Assembly (NCBI GenBank): GCA_031308135.1
Contig: JAHLJT010000631.1
Location: 198,069,126-198,133,125, forward strand
Source of the DNA: Acheta domesticus
Taxonomy: Eukaryota > Arthropoda > Insecta > Orthoptera > Gryllidae
Length of the DNA stretch: 64,000 bases
Reading direction: 5' to 3'
Below are positions 1-12,175 of the stretch, in pieces. Under the pieces are notes generated by a model. It was not told the DNA's origin, ran no database searches, and saw only the letters and a list, made by a program, of their open reading frames with translations. The position numbers were made by a program, and so were the translations under genes. The first letter of the stretch is position 1, and every line of letters begins with the position of its first letter.

Positions 1-355
1 TAAGGCTGTTGCACACAACAGCATCACACAGCAGAATTAATATCCAAATGGACACAACATTTAATTCTACAATTTCTTATTCACAGATGAATTTGAACTG
101 AAATTCAAATTGAAAGAGAAAGCGAATAAAAGAATAAACATCAAAACATTCAATGATGACTGTAACTGTTGTTATTCCCCATTCATTCCAACATCAATAT
201 AAAAGAACTTGCCAAAATAGGCACAATCTGGAGATGGCCGTATAGAACCACAGAACAAAACAAGGCACAAGTAACTAGTGCTGTGGGGTGCTGTCCTGTG
301 CACAACGGCCTCAAAGCAGTGCCCAATGGCAGGGCAAGCAGCAGGGCCAACTTAC

Positions 356-376
356 CGTAGTAGCCGAAAGGATGCG
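356..376 (-). CDS. Dync1i (sw): Dync1i 21-bp microexon
   Basis: A 21-base exon between CTGCAG (382-377) and the strong donor GTAAGT (355-350) encodes (A)HPFGYY and a first base of the next codon. Fly sw reads AHATDYYDEYN immediately after EDWWRPRK, so position, phase and the leading AH and trailing YY support it. Like the 63-bp exon it is phase-symmetric and can be skipped without a frameshift. The next exon (expected to continue with an acidic DEYNLN-like motif) lies outside the window. Confidence 0.75.
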
Positions 377-3300
377 CTGCAGCCGCAGGCATAAACAGAG
401 TGCCACACAGTTAGTGAATGCGACATGGCATAGAGTGCAGTGCAGCCAGGAGTGCCTGAGGCAACCCAAGCACAGGGCCCAACTATCTCACCCTCCCTCA
501 CAGACCCACACACATTTAAAACAAAATTTAACATTTTGTTCCCCTCATAACAATGTAGATTTTTCAAAAACAGAAAACATCCCTTCCAAAAACAATGATT
601 CACACTTTCACAAGCATAAAAGACAAGTAATCATTTTTTTAAAATTTTAATATAATGTATTATATATGTTATTCAATGATATTGCTGGCTCATTACTGGC
701 AAGTCTCCATGCCAAAGAACTACACAAAGTCAGTTCCCCAATTTCAAAATATATCTAATGTACATTAGTTTCCATATACTACATTCCCTCCAGAATACAA
801 ACCTTTTAATGTTCTTAACAATTACTAAGTTTCTCAGTAAGAATAAACAAACCTGTCATTTGCAAAAGCCTTTAGCCCTTCACAGACCAGCTGGCTGCCT
901 CCCACACCCCCAACCACTGCACTCCACAACGAGAAGCCAACACCTGATGTACATGTTCTGTACGCTTCCTGCCCAGAATAATATCTGCATCATATGGTAT
1001 AGAAGGTATTTTTGGAATAGTTTCTGCCATTTAATTCTCTTTTCAAGTTTCTATTGAGCCTTAACATGCCACAAACCATCTAATGCAACATTTTTCAACT
1101 GGTTTCTTGAATTCTAACAACTGACCACCATACAAAAGCATTTTAAACGAACAAACTTTCTTGAACTAGGATGAAAGGAAAAGGTGAAGAATTACATGAA
1201 TGTGATCACAATCATCATAACTGATTTTCTATTACCTGCAATATCCACCTCTCAAACCTACACACATTCTTGATTAATTGAGAGTTAAGAACTTCTAACA
1301 TGCAACCATGTGTAGTCCAATGCAATGATTGTCAATATACCACTTCTGACCAATACTTCAGCCAGTGAAAAATATCTAAATATTTTTCTATGGGCCCCAT
1401 CCAAATTCCCTTGTATCTTCCCAGGCACCTCTTCATTCCACATAACATCCCAGTGAGCCCACAACACACTGAGCCACACAACACCAACCACAACAACAAA
1501 CAGCAAAAAGAGAGCCACCCACCTTTACGAGGCCTCCACCAATCCTCGAAGTAGCCTTTGAGAGGAGAAGATGAGTTGGACCATCCTTGTTACACGGGGG
1601 AACAAGAGCAGCACCAAACACAACAGAGCAAGTATATCGCACTGTTAGAGCCGCCCGCACAAGCGGGGAGCGGGCTGCTGCCAGCGGACCGCCCCCCCAC
1701 CCCAACCCCACCCCTTTGCCACCTCACCACCCCAAGCTGGCCTAGACAAGGAACCAGCAGGGAAAAGGGCACAGGATGGCTGTACAAGGGATCAGGCCTC
1801 AGACCATAGGTGGGCCAACATCCAGCCTTCATCCAAAGACAGATGCAAGATATACGCAGTGTGTATGTTTCTATAGCCTATTAGTGCTACCTAACATGAA
1901 AAATGTGTCTATGAATCCACACAAAAAGTGTTCTGCTCTACTAAGTTGACACTTCATGATGTTATCTTGAAACATTACAACAAAAGCAAATGAAGAGAAA
2001 CACTGCAGGCATCTTACAATAGACAACAAGGATGAAATATGAGTGTGTACAAGGTAGCTCAATTCTAGTAACATACTACTGTGTATATCCATGATCAAGG
2101 GAGTGGCATGCTAATCACAGCATCTACTGGCAAGGCAGTTTTGCTGCTTGAACAATACACTACATAAAAATGTATTCCCCCCAAAACCTAAAACCTGTGC
2201 TGGGCGCCAACTATAACCGCCCAGTGTAGGCAAGCAACAACGTTGTGCACAGCCCCAAAAGTCTCTAATCAAGGCAAAATTCTCAAAATTAATATGAAAA
2301 AAAAACGAAACTGGGCAAGGAAGCAAACAGAATATGTACAAACTACTATAACAGGAATCAGGTGCTTCTTCAAAAAAACGTATTTAATACATTTCCAACA
2401 TAATATACATAATATCTAAACGAAAACATAATTTTCCACATGCTAAATATACATGAGCTCAGAAGAATAAATTTAATAAATAAGAATACGATGAGAATTT
2501 AGCATGCAAAAGTCATACAGAGACGCAATGTCATGCAGAACAGTACAGAGATGGATAGGACAGATCAGAAACTATAACAATGGAAACTTTCCAGATAAAA
2601 GGAAATATTAGGAATAATAAAAATAAGCACACCGAAACCGCAAGAAAACTATTGAACATTTAGAAAGGAACAGGAAAGAGTTTCTGTCAAATGCGGCACA
2701 ACTGTACAGCAAACTGATATTATACTTTAAATCATTCTCTAACCTAACAGGAAAAATTCAGAGAAAAACGAATTAACATTTACAATTTAAGCACATTGCA
2801 ACATTGGAAGGCAATTACTATATTAATAATTAGTAATAGTAAGCATCAGAAAGAAATGAACATTTTTAGGGGAATTTAAACACTTTAAAAAATCTATAAG
2901 AGCCCTCACAATTCCAAAAGTCAAGGTTAAATGCATGAAATAAGCATATAGTCAGTGGATGAAGAGATTTTAATTGTTTCTTGCCTGTTGTTCAAGTCAC
3001 AAAATCTAAGGACATAATAAGAAGCCTGTCCTCCCATTAAGCCCAATTAAGTGGTAATTAATAATAATTTCCACAGTTAACATCAAATCCTTTAACCCTT
3101 GTTCCTTAAAGGAATCAAATTTATTAGTACACTACAAGTCACATAATCTGTTAAATTAATATTTCCAACTACAATGTCAAATAGAGCATTTAGCATATAT
3201 GTGCAATTGCCTTCATTTCAAATAATTCATTTGTTCAAAAAATAAATCTATAAAAAAGAAAAAAACTCAGATCTGTAACAATACTACATATGGAGAAGAT

Positions 3301-6300
3301 AATAAACCAGCTTAGAATGTTGTAGAAACTTCTTTGATTTCAGTTAATTTGAATACTATTTCTGAATTAATTACGAACAATTTTAGATACTGTTAGTAAT
3401 GATATGTATATGAAATGAAGCATTTTTATCAATAATAACTCATACTTCCTGGCCATATTATGATAGAAGTATCTTCTCAAATATTTCAAATTCCTTGGCT
3501 CATTTACATGAAATAAATCTAATTTTAAAAGAATATTTCATGGTTTTAATTTTTATTATGACTTATTTCAAAACATCTCAATCAGAACCACTCAGCAAAA
3601 AAAAAAAAAAAAAAAGACAGGTTATATAAAATTACAAATCTTTGCCTATAACTGATATCCCCAATGGAAGAAAGAAGAAAAAAAGTCAGAAATCACAATT
3701 TTGGATAATGTCTCTAACCTACATTAAAAGTTCACAGTTTTTGCCAACACTAGAAAGTATTTTTTGTAGTGAAAGTCATAGGTACAAGTTCACCAATAAA
3801 ATAAATTCATCATATCATACCAAATCATGAATCATAAACTTAACAAAATTAGATTATATTTCTAAACCAGCCAGAAAATTTGAAGGATCACCCTGAAAAC
3901 ATAGTTATCCCACCAACTGCAGCATTTATTATTAGGCAACTGCTTTCATGATTCAATCACATCAATCATGAATACATTTCATTCTCAAGAAACACGTTCA
4001 CAGTAATTAAATTGGAAATTAGATTAAACTGGAATTCATTGCCATTTGACCAACGAAGACACTATGATTTATCCCTCAAATATCAATTGTAATACTGAGA
4101 ATAGTCAAGAAAGCAGTGGAATCAATTTTGAAAGTAAGCCCTAAAAGTAAGGCGCTTAACCAGGATGGCTTCAAGAAACTCACCGTCTCGCTCATGGCCT
4201 GTATTCGCTGTTTGGGTTTGTTTTGCGTAAGTTTCCACTTCCTTAGGTGGGATGCTGGTGCTCTGCACGCTCACCACACTAAGCTGTGCTGTACGTTTCT
4301 TGCTGTAAAATATATACACAACAAATAGCATATAACATTATAAATAATGTAACAAAACTCTTCAGGTTTTAATTTCATTCAAACTCCATCACCCTACTTG
4401 TTGCTTTAAAAAATGTCACTTAGTTGTTTTATTTATTGTTTATACATGGGAAAAGGAGAATTCAATAAACAAATTTCCCAATTTTTTATCTTCCTCACCA
4501 GGATTTCTTGGAATGACATATCAGTTTGGGGAAAATATGCCAAATCTACACTTTGAGAAACAACAGAATGATTACATTAATGTCATAGAATTTTGGAATT
4601 AAAATCATGGGAAAAGATGGGCCAAGGGATTGAGAAATATTTTCAATACATTTTTTAGAATTAACAAACATCCTAGAAACCAAAAATTCCTTTCACTCAA
4701 TTTGGTCACATCTCCAATTAAAATCTATTCACCTCAGCATAATAAGGATTATCCACAATGATTTATACACAAAATAAAGAAAGGTGTCAGATCTAAATTA
4801 AGCATTATAGTTAAACTAACATCTGCTGTATTACACTTTCCTCTCAAATACACAAACCACAAACAGCAAGTGCAAACACCAAGAGTTGAGACTCCTGCAG
4901 AAGATTATTTGGCTTTGTATTCAAGATTAAATTACAATGGTTTCATAATCTTGCAAGAAGACAAAGATCCTGTGCAATACTTCCTCCCATATTACTGAAA
5001 ACATTATCAAGTCAATACTTCTTTTATTAACAGCTGTCAGAAAATATTAGTAGCTATCAGACACCGAGAGAAGTTAATTTTGAGTTTCCTCACATGGATG
5101 TGAAGAATAAAGAAATTCTGATGTAGTTCACTAACCTTGAGACAGGAGAAGATGTATGCAACTGCAGACTTGGCTCTGGTGTTGCATTGTTGCTCTGCTC
5201 TGGGGTCAGAGATGATAAAGAAGAAAGTGATGAAAGTACATCCGATACTGGAGCCACTCCCAATGATGAAAGCATTTGGTCCAATTCTTTTCGATGGTCC
5301 CGGTCAGCAGGAGCCACTCTTAAGGCTGCTTCCTCTGCCTGTAACAGATAGGAGCATGTAAACAAGAACTGAAAAATTACTCTGGTGGAGATCAACATGT
5401 TCATAATTAACATAGCAAAACTAATCTTTTATTAACATTCCCCACTAAAACATAAGAGCCATAGACATCCATCATGGCAGAAGAAATTTTGAGATTTATC
5501 TAATAAGAAAGATTCAAATTAAATCAAGCCCTTACATATTTCTTTTTAAATATGAATAAAAGCTTCTATTGCTGAAAGAAAACTTTCATATTGCTCACAA
5601 AATTGTATACTAAACAATCAGGAAACAGTTCAAGAAAGCAAATTCTAATGAAAATATACAGTGAAACTGTTTATATGAAATTTTGCTTCTTTTGAAACTT
5701 TTATTCATCATTCAAACTATTTATAGTTAAAATGTTGAGGAGATTCCGGAGCTCATGAAAATGTGCAGATGGTACTTCACCGTAATACATCACTTACAGT
5801 GTTTACTGTTCTTTGACAAAATAAATCAAAACTAATGTTGGACCACGGGTGAGGATGCCAATGTAAAAATATTGAGTTTTTGTTTTGCTCATAATATTCA
5901 ATTTCAGTTATGTTTTGCTCACTTATACACGTTTTCCCCACAACTCCCCCTGAAAAATATACGAATGAAGTTTAACTCTACAATAAAAATTATAAATCCA
6001 AATATATTAGATATATTGGCATTTATAATTTTTACTTTATTTTGATTACATTACAAGCAAATTTATTTCGTGTGTGTAACACAAATTTTTCGAACGCTGA
6101 ACCTTCAATAAGTGTATTTATCTAAAACAGATCACTTCTGAATCACACTTGCTCTCTGTGGAAATTTTGCACAGAGTGGAAGCCACTAGCAACTTCAATT
6201 CCAATAGCAATACCTAAAACTCCACTTTTATCCGATTGGTTAACTATGTACTTCAAGAATAGTGAAATTATCAATGTAGGTTTAAACAACATAATATTCT

Positions 6301-8000
6301 TACACTGTAACTACCCTTTACAGGATTCTTGAAACAAAATTATTTTTCTCTTTCCGCGAGGAGGTAGACAGGGAGAGATGAAAATACAGTTGTGACGAGT
6401 TTCTTTTGATTTCCTTTTAAAAGCACAAATGGCATCGTAAAGTGTTGTCATTTGGTTTGTTTCTACCATTGTGACCATTGCTGATCTCATTTTGTTATTT
6501 ATGGTTCTGAAGCCTTCGCCCACTATCTAAATTTTTTATTTTATTAAAAAAATTAATTAATGTAGCTTTGACAGAATAATTCTCAAGATCCAAAATTTGT
6601 TACACTACATTAAAATACTCAGTGAGATATTATTGTTCACATAGTGATAAGGTTCTGTCTATGAATTCATAAATTACTCTATTTTATGTGCTATTTGGTT
6701 TGATGTCCTAAAATCTGGTGATTCTTCAGTACAGGTCACCTTCCTAAATCAATTTGTAGTTAATTTATAATTCTATCATAATAGACACATCAAGAAATAA
6801 ATCTGTTCTATTTCTTTTTCTATTGAAAATTTAATTTCATGGTAATCATTACACTGTTTTAGCATTTCCAGTATTTTGTCTATGTGACATAGAATAATAT
6901 ACCTTTTTTCTTTTTTGTTTTATTCCCATTTCTAACTTCCTAACAGCTATCATTATGAATACCTCACAGCTATCATTATTCCCTGTAGTTATATAGTTTG
7001 TATTGTTTTAGTCGTAATTTTAAACCCTCATAAAGGAGACTGATCTGTTGAAACATGTAATATTTTAATTTTTGTTACTACATCTATACCATTCTTAGTA
7101 GAATAAAGACGGTCTTTATCTACATTTGTTATGATTCAATATAGATTCTTACAAATTCATGAGATACAGTAGTATTCAACCGAGTTGACTATACATGCAA
7201 AGGAGTAAAATATAGAACTCAAATGATTCATCACTTGAGGGAAAACAAAGTCTGAGGTAACTGAAAGAATTATAGCCTACTTAAAATATAAAAATTAGCC
7301 ACAATAAGATTTATAAAATATTACATTACATTGTGATCAAATTCACTGATATTAGTTATGATGTGTGGAGTACATATTATTCGAACTTACAACAGGTTAG
7401 CCCATTCATTTCAAGGCTATGAAATCTAAAATTAACATTACTGTTCATGCAGTTCTCCACTTTCAACGTGTTTCACTGAATTCTTAGATCCACATGAATT
7501 GTACAATAAATCAAAGCAATTAAGTTCATACCAACTACAGGCCTTTACATAGCCTTTTACAAAAACAGAATGATTTGCTTTCGAAACAAATCTAACAAAT
7601 TAAAGAAGTTTTAAAAAATTTTAAGTAAATCACTTATCAAAGGTATTTTCCCTGAAATTTGTATATTCCATTATTACTTGTAACAATGTCAGAATATTCA
7701 AATGACAACCATTTCACAAAATCAAAAGTCATTCATTTTAATGTTATTTTATAGCAGCATGAAGTGAAGATTCATAACAAAAAAGGATAAGTAGGACTTG
7801 ATGCACTCCTATGGTGACCTTAAATTTTCAGCCCCACCCTGCGACTATCCAATTAATAATTTCAATATCCAGAAACTCACATCTTTTTGCTCCTTTTCAC
7901 GTCGACGTCGTTCTTTCTCTTCTCGAATGGCCTGGAGTTTGGCCTTTTTTCGTTCCAATTCTGCTTTCCGGTCAGCCATCCTGCCCGTTGTAGTGGACAG
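356..8000 (-). CDS. Dync1i (sw): Cytoplasmic dynein 1 intermediate chain, N-terminal part (5 exons; 3' part off the window)
   Basis: Intermediate chain of cytoplasmic dynein 1. It links the motor heavy chain and light chains to cargo adaptors and dynactin for minus-end microtubule transport. Five exons on the minus strand join in frame with canonical GT/AG sites: 7881-8000, 5136-5338, 4184-4302, 1523-1585 and 356-376. Together they encode about 168 residues. Residues 1-33 (MADRKAELERKK...) form the charged helix that in the family binds p150Glued and NudE. Next come DQMLSSLGVAPVSDVLSSL, the light-chain site with KQTQT at about residues 128-132 (LC8-type motif), and EDWWRPRK. Order and wording follow the Drosophila sw protein from memory. 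The middle linker and WD40 propeller must lie left of base 1. Introns are about 2.5, 0.8, 2.6 and 1.1 kb. Identity is seen directly; function is from the family. Confidence 0.95.
1523..1585 (-). CDS. Dync1i (sw): Dync1i 63-bp cassette exon
   Basis: The 63 bases read (G)WSNSSSPLKGYFEDWWRPRK, with an acceptor ending AACAAG at 1586 and a donor GTGGGT (1522-1517). Fly sw has SSPLSGYMEDWWRPRK at the same place. Length is a multiple of three and both ends share the same phase (one base left over), so skipping keeps the reading frame. This fits the known splice variation of the intermediate-chain linker, but alternative use is an inference. The acceptor is preceded by an interrupted pyrimidine tract and a strong G-run tract further upstream. 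Confidence 0.85.
1692..1714 (-). promoter_or_regulatory. G-quadruplex-type G-run upstream of cassette exon
   Basis: The plus strand carries four C runs (7, 4, 4 and 4 bases) separated by one or two A residues. The nascent Dync1i RNA therefore has G4-N1-G4-N2-G4-N1-G7. It lies 107-129 bases upstream of the 63-bp cassette exon. Intronic G runs often act as splicing elements; a role here is inference. Confidence 0.45.
4184..4302 (-). CDS. Dync1i (sw): Dync1i exon, Tctex/LC8 binding segment
   Basis: The acceptor TTTTACAG (4310-4303) and donor GTGAGT (4183-4178) bound 119 bases. The first base completes Ser101 and the last base opens a Gly codon. The peptide contains IPPKEVETYAKQTQT, matching IPPKETLVYTKQTQT of fly sw and the KETQTP light-chain motif of vertebrate DYNC1I. 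In the family this strand binds the Tctex1 and LC8 light-chain dimers. The exon sits about 0.8 kb downstream of the previous exon. Confidence 0.95.
5136..5338 (-). CDS. Dync1i (sw): Dync1i exon, serine-rich light-chain region
   Basis: The acceptor TTACAG (5344-5339) and donor GTTAGT (5135-5130) bound 203 bases. The exon starts in phase 0 and ends two bases into a Ser codon completed by the next exon. The peptide runs AEEAALRVAPADRDHRKE, then LDQMLSSLGVAPVSDVLSSL, then a Ser/Thr-rich stretch. The middle motif is nearly identical to the Drosophila sw segment LDEMLSSLGVAPVSEV. In vertebrate paralogues this serine-rich region is a phosphorylation and splice-variation region; whether that holds here cannot be told from DNA. 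Confidence 0.95.
7881..8000 (-). CDS. Dync1i (sw): Dync1i exon with start codon
   Basis: On the minus strand the acceptor TTTCAG is at 8001-8006. It is followed by 21 bases of leader, the ATG at 7979-7977, 33 codons, and the donor GTGAGT (7880-7875). The peptide begins MADRKAELERKKAKL and ends REKEQKD, the basic/acidic single-helix segment at the N terminus of all DYNC1I proteins, which docks on dynactin p150Glued and NudE/Nde1. The exon ends in phase 0. The acceptor directly upstream implies at least one non-coding or short coding 5' exon further right. Confidence 0.95.
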
Positions 8001-8006
8001 CTGAAA

Positions 8007-9757
8007 CATGGGAGGAATGGTATGGACTATGAACAGGCCAACAGGTCCCCAGAAACTTGCCCAACCCGGCTTTGCAAGATGGTAGCTGCACAGATGTCAG
8101 TTCGCCCGATCAATAACACTTGCCCTACACAAAGCTGCGCCGAGCACGCGCCCTGACAGTACATTCCACCCACGCAAATAAGGACAGCTGTACGTGTGCG
8201 CACGCTCGGAATGGAATCTCGATAACAGCTCTCGGATTAACAGTACTTATCCACGTGGGTAAATCAAGGAAACCACACAAATTAAAGTATTCGTCTCGTT
8301 CCGCGCCGATAATTCCAGTAAAAAAATACACGATCCTTGCCTGCACTTCGCATTGGTCTGTTTCCTTTCATACACTTTTAGGTTATTCATAAATCATTGA
8401 ACACAAATACTTACAAGATTGAACAAATCACTAACTCTTAGTAGGCAATAATCTCAACACAATTCAATACACACAAATTTCAGCATTCCACTGAACTATT
8501 CCATGAATACAGTCGCCATTCCTGAGGATGCCGTATCTGACAAGCAGAGGCGGTCGGGATCTCGCGATAGGTGACGTAAGCGTGAAGACCCGCGGTCGAG
8601 TTCCTGTAGTCACCACAATTCGCTCAGCGCGTTGAAATCTGATTATTCTTTGTGCACTTTGCGTTTTCAGTGGACAAACGAGAGTGAAAATGCGCATCTC
8701 CCACACTATCTGTTTTTAAAATAATTTTGAAAATTCGCGCTGTTTTTTTACCGCTGCTAATCGAAAGAACAAACCCGAAAATATATTTGTGTTGGGTTGT
8801 TAAATAAGAAGCAACTATTAATTCTGTTGAAATTGAAAAAGATCTAAAGAAATGTCCGTAACATTCTAGCGTTCTAAAATTCTTTGATTTATTAGTACCG
8901 ACAGTTCGTAAGATTTTCAAGTTCTCTGCATTAATAAGAGAGTTTAGAGATTGACAGTAATACATCAGTGAAAATGTGTAAAATTCACGGTGATTCAGTT
9001 TTCAAATTAAGTCTAAAATTTCGTGAATTCGTAAAGGAAAAATATAACTGAAGATACTAAAATCGTTTTCCAAAAAAATTGACAAAAACACTGAACCAAC
9101 AAAAATTATATACAAACTGTCAAATACCGATAACTCATTTGGATTATTATTCATGGATTACATACCATGTTGCTGCCGTGTTTGAATCTGATGTTAACTC
9201 GACGACGGAAGGGTGCGGTATGAAGTGGAATCGTGAGGTCACGCTGCGCCACTACTAAGATCAATACTGTTAGTTCCAGGGTGAATGTTATTCAAAATGG
9301 CGTGGAGCTTGTAGGGAACCAGCTTTTTTAATCTTTTCTACCTATTTTAGTCTTTCTTGCGATCGATTTCGCATCAAAAGGGCCGCGAGATGGCGTGTGC
9401 CATTCAGCTCGGCGACTCTGTTCTTGACGAGATGATGAACGATCGACAAAGCTTGCGGTAGTAAAGAAAGTGATTGGTGGAAGACTTACAAGCATTTTGT
9501 CGGATTCCCGGGAATGTATGAAATTATTTCCATTAACTGGACAATAATCTTTCCTTGATATATTATTCACATTTATGTAAATGACAGCATAGCAAGTCCT
9601 GAATATAAGAAAATGGAAATATTTTCGACTTAAAGGTTTTTTTTTACTTTCTTGAATCTGTATTGTAGAAAGATGCTATAATGCTGCAAGAAAAAGTACC
9701 AATTTTTGACAGCAACACAGGTTATGTGGATCTTTGATATCGAACTAGTGGATTGCT
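8007..9757. other. Upstream region of Dync1i, no further gene seen
   Basis: Mixed composition, somewhat GC-richer at 8040-8250, 8530-8640 and 9180-9430 than the surroundings, as expected near a housekeeping promoter. Open frames here (up to 113 codons on the minus strand at 8624-8965) have no recognisable motif and are treated as chance. Confidence 0.5.
9166..9302 (-). promoter_or_regulatory. Candidate Dync1i 5' exon and promoter
   Basis: On the minus strand a donor GTATGT (9165-9160) follows GCAGCAACATG, about 1.2 kb upstream of the start-codon exon. At 9293-9302 the plus strand has CAAAATGGCG, a YY1/Pho-like element often found at metazoan transcription starts. Spliced to 8000, the upstream ATG would be in frame with the main ATG, adding eight residues. 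A second GC-rich patch at 8530-8640 with a TGACGTAA CRE-like site (about 8572) could be an alternative promoter. No TATA box is evident. No transcript evidence is available. Confidence 0.3.
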
Positions 9758-10695
9758 TGATTGACTAATATTTCCGGGTGCGGCAACTCTTATGGTCATT
9801 AGTCTCGTAAGTCTAGGGCAGTGGTCGCTTACGAAGCTTGTGAGCAACCATACCATTTTCAATCATACTGTGAGCTACCAAGAAACCAGGCCAGATTTTT
9901 TTTTCAAATCTTAACATTTGTTTATTGTATATAAACATACATTTCTATTAAACATGAAACAATTTTTTATGAAACTGTATTCACGAAAAATAAGTCATCT
10001 ATCCGAGCTCGGTAGAAAAAGTTGCAGGGATTCCTGTCTAGGTATTTCCCTTAGCGAGACACCGCCTTCAGCTTCTATATTATTTTTGTTGGTTTTAGGC
10101 GCCAATGAGCCCTACCAGCTTTAAGCTCCCAACTGGTCTCTTGACATGTGAGATAGCGTAATGCATGTGTGTGTTGAGGCAGCCCCACACATTCAGCATT
10201 CGCCGAGCAGCGAGCTACAGCTCGCCCAATCCCGACCAGCTGATGTGTTCGGTAAACGTTCGCTTCCTTTGATATGTCCAAAAGACCGACACGCTGTGGG
10301 TAGGGAGAGCGCCGAATGTTCGTCACTTGGCAAATAGCAAGCAACTCATCTACACTACTCGGACTTCGGAGAGCTGTTGCTCGCTGTTCGCCGAAAAACG
10401 ATGTGCGGAGTCGCCTTAGGGAAGAGGAAGGGACAAGGACGAGGAAGGAAAGATCGCGCGGGATCCGTGGCCCCTTTGTTGAGGTGTTTCTCTGACATTC
10501 CCTGATAATGATAGGAGAAACCTCGTAGAACTTCCGAACACAAAGCAGCCTACAGCTAGATTTCTCCTTTAGATAGTGGATCGCTGTCTAGCTAGAGTCG
10601 AAAATCCGCCACCTTCGGGACTCGAACCTTAAGCGCCTCCCGGTTACATAGAGCTAGACAGCGGTAATGCTGACTCTAAGCTAATTCAGCTGGTC
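9758..10695 (-). mobile_element. Long tRNA-derived SINE, degenerate copy with extra insert
   Basis: Same family as the copies at 16.16, 31.58 and 54.89 kb. The simple-repeat tail (TTGATTGA) and the phrase CATTAGTCTCGTAAGTCTAG are at 9758-9815. The middle (TTTAAGCTCCCAACTGGTCTC) is at about 10118-10140, the GGAAGAGGAAGG-like block at 10420-10450, and the tRNA-like head at about 10600-10690 with a B-box-like GGTTCGAGTCCC (minus). The copy is longer than its relatives because about 130 bases beginning CAGTGGTCGCTTACGAAG at 9816 separate tail and middle, and more foreign sequence sits at about 10170-10385. The first resembles a hAT end, but no partner end is seen. The right boundary is uncertain. 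Confidence 0.55.
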
Positions 10696-10699
10696 GAAA

Positions 10700-12175
10700 G
10701 GATGGATTTTTTTGCTCCTAATGAAGTAAATTTCTTTCTTGAATTCGCGAGTAGTTAAAACTCTCATTTTGTGGCTTCTTGAGACCGAAAAATCACAAAG
10801 ACGGCCATCACAAGGACTTGTTATGGTAATATGCGTAGTAGTTCTGGACTCCACAAGCATTGGCCCAGTGCGTAGAAGTGATTTGATTTGATTTTTTATT
10901 TGATTTATTTAATCAAAGAACCTGTGATGGGTGGGGGACCATCTACGCTAGATTTCTTGAGCACCATAATATCTCCCCAACATTTTAACTATACAAATAG
11001 TTCAATGATGAATAAAAGTCTCAAATCTCAGTGCTACCATCTGCGCTTATTTTTATCTTTGCTCTTTTTTTACCGCAAGAGAAGCAATCAAGTGCAAATA
11101 AATTGTATGCTTATCTGTTGTAGTCCCTCATAGGTCAAATACATTTTTTACTGCTTTAATGTTAAATATGCTGCAACGTTCCTCTATTATTTTCAATATT
11201 AATTACTACGTATTTCTAATATCAACTAATTATACTGTTCATTTTTATTTTAATATTATTGGATCACTTTCATTTACATTCGTGGGCTCTGACATACAAC
11301 TTTCCTTACCTGTTGCATATGTACGAGTGATTCTATACAGAGATACGATCACTGGAATTTCTCTGGAAGATAAAAATTACTGTCAAATTGATGGCAATTG
11401 TAATGAATCCTCAGCCTTTTCTCTTTTAGAAAACAATAACAGTTAACATTAAAATTATCGCTAAATTTACAATATGAGAGATCTCATGACTTGCTAATTG
11501 AAATGTTCTTTGATTATAGATTGTACCGTACGTTTTTGTTGTTGTTGTTTTTTTATATATATAGAAAGTTTATAAGCACACGATGTTTCTCTAATGGGTG
11601 TCTTCTCGGCTGAAAATCTTCTCGGATGGTTCCCGTGCGGTCCAAGTGATGTCTCTGGTCTGTCTAACTTTTGAAGGCCCGCTATATCTCTATTCGATTA
11701 ATTTCTTAAACCCTTCGATATATTGCATTGCGACGCGACTGGCCCTAATTTCGGTTCCGTGTGGAACCGAACACACAGGCATACCGAAATGTGAACTATA
11801 TGCAAAGCAGAAGATATTAGCATCCTTTATTCTATTATGCTTTACTACGTTCGATCCTTGGTAGATGCCACACACATAACAAAAACAGTCTGGATTACGC
11901 TTACAACAACGGGAAGATGCCATCATTCATCAGTTATGTGAATGTGAAACAGATATCATACAGTTGAACCGTTTATTCATCTCACAGATAAAATGTTCTT
12001 AGTTAATATAATTTTAACCAATTAATTTCATATAATTGGGTATAAAAAGTAAAGAAACGATTACATAAAAGTGGTAACATTCATTGTAGTTTAGTTGTAA
12101 CCTAATTCATCCAAAACAAGCATAAAATTCACTTAAACAAAAGTGGTTTTTTTTTCCATGGTGTAATATGACTTA
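10700..12175. other. Intergenic, no gene recognised
   Basis: A+T-rich sequence with short chance frames (for example 10888-11133 and 11159-11446). No protein motif or terminal repeat was found. Confidence 0.5.

Larger units (their letters stand above)
377..7880 (-). other. Introns of Dync1i
   Basis: The four intervening stretches (377-1522, 1586-4183, 4303-5135, 5339-7880) are A+T-rich and contain no recognisable gene or full-length transposon. Two notes: an A homopolymer at about 3597-3615, and a GC-rich G-run tract (minus strand) at 1640-1830 just upstream of the cassette exon. I see nothing else I can name in them. The sequence from 1 to 355 is also intron, leading to the next exon off the left edge. 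Confidence 0.8.

Noticed and set aside
5137..5361. Plus-strand frame over the Dync1i exon
   Set aside because: Antisense shadow; the minus-strand peptide matches dynein intermediate chain and has splice sites.
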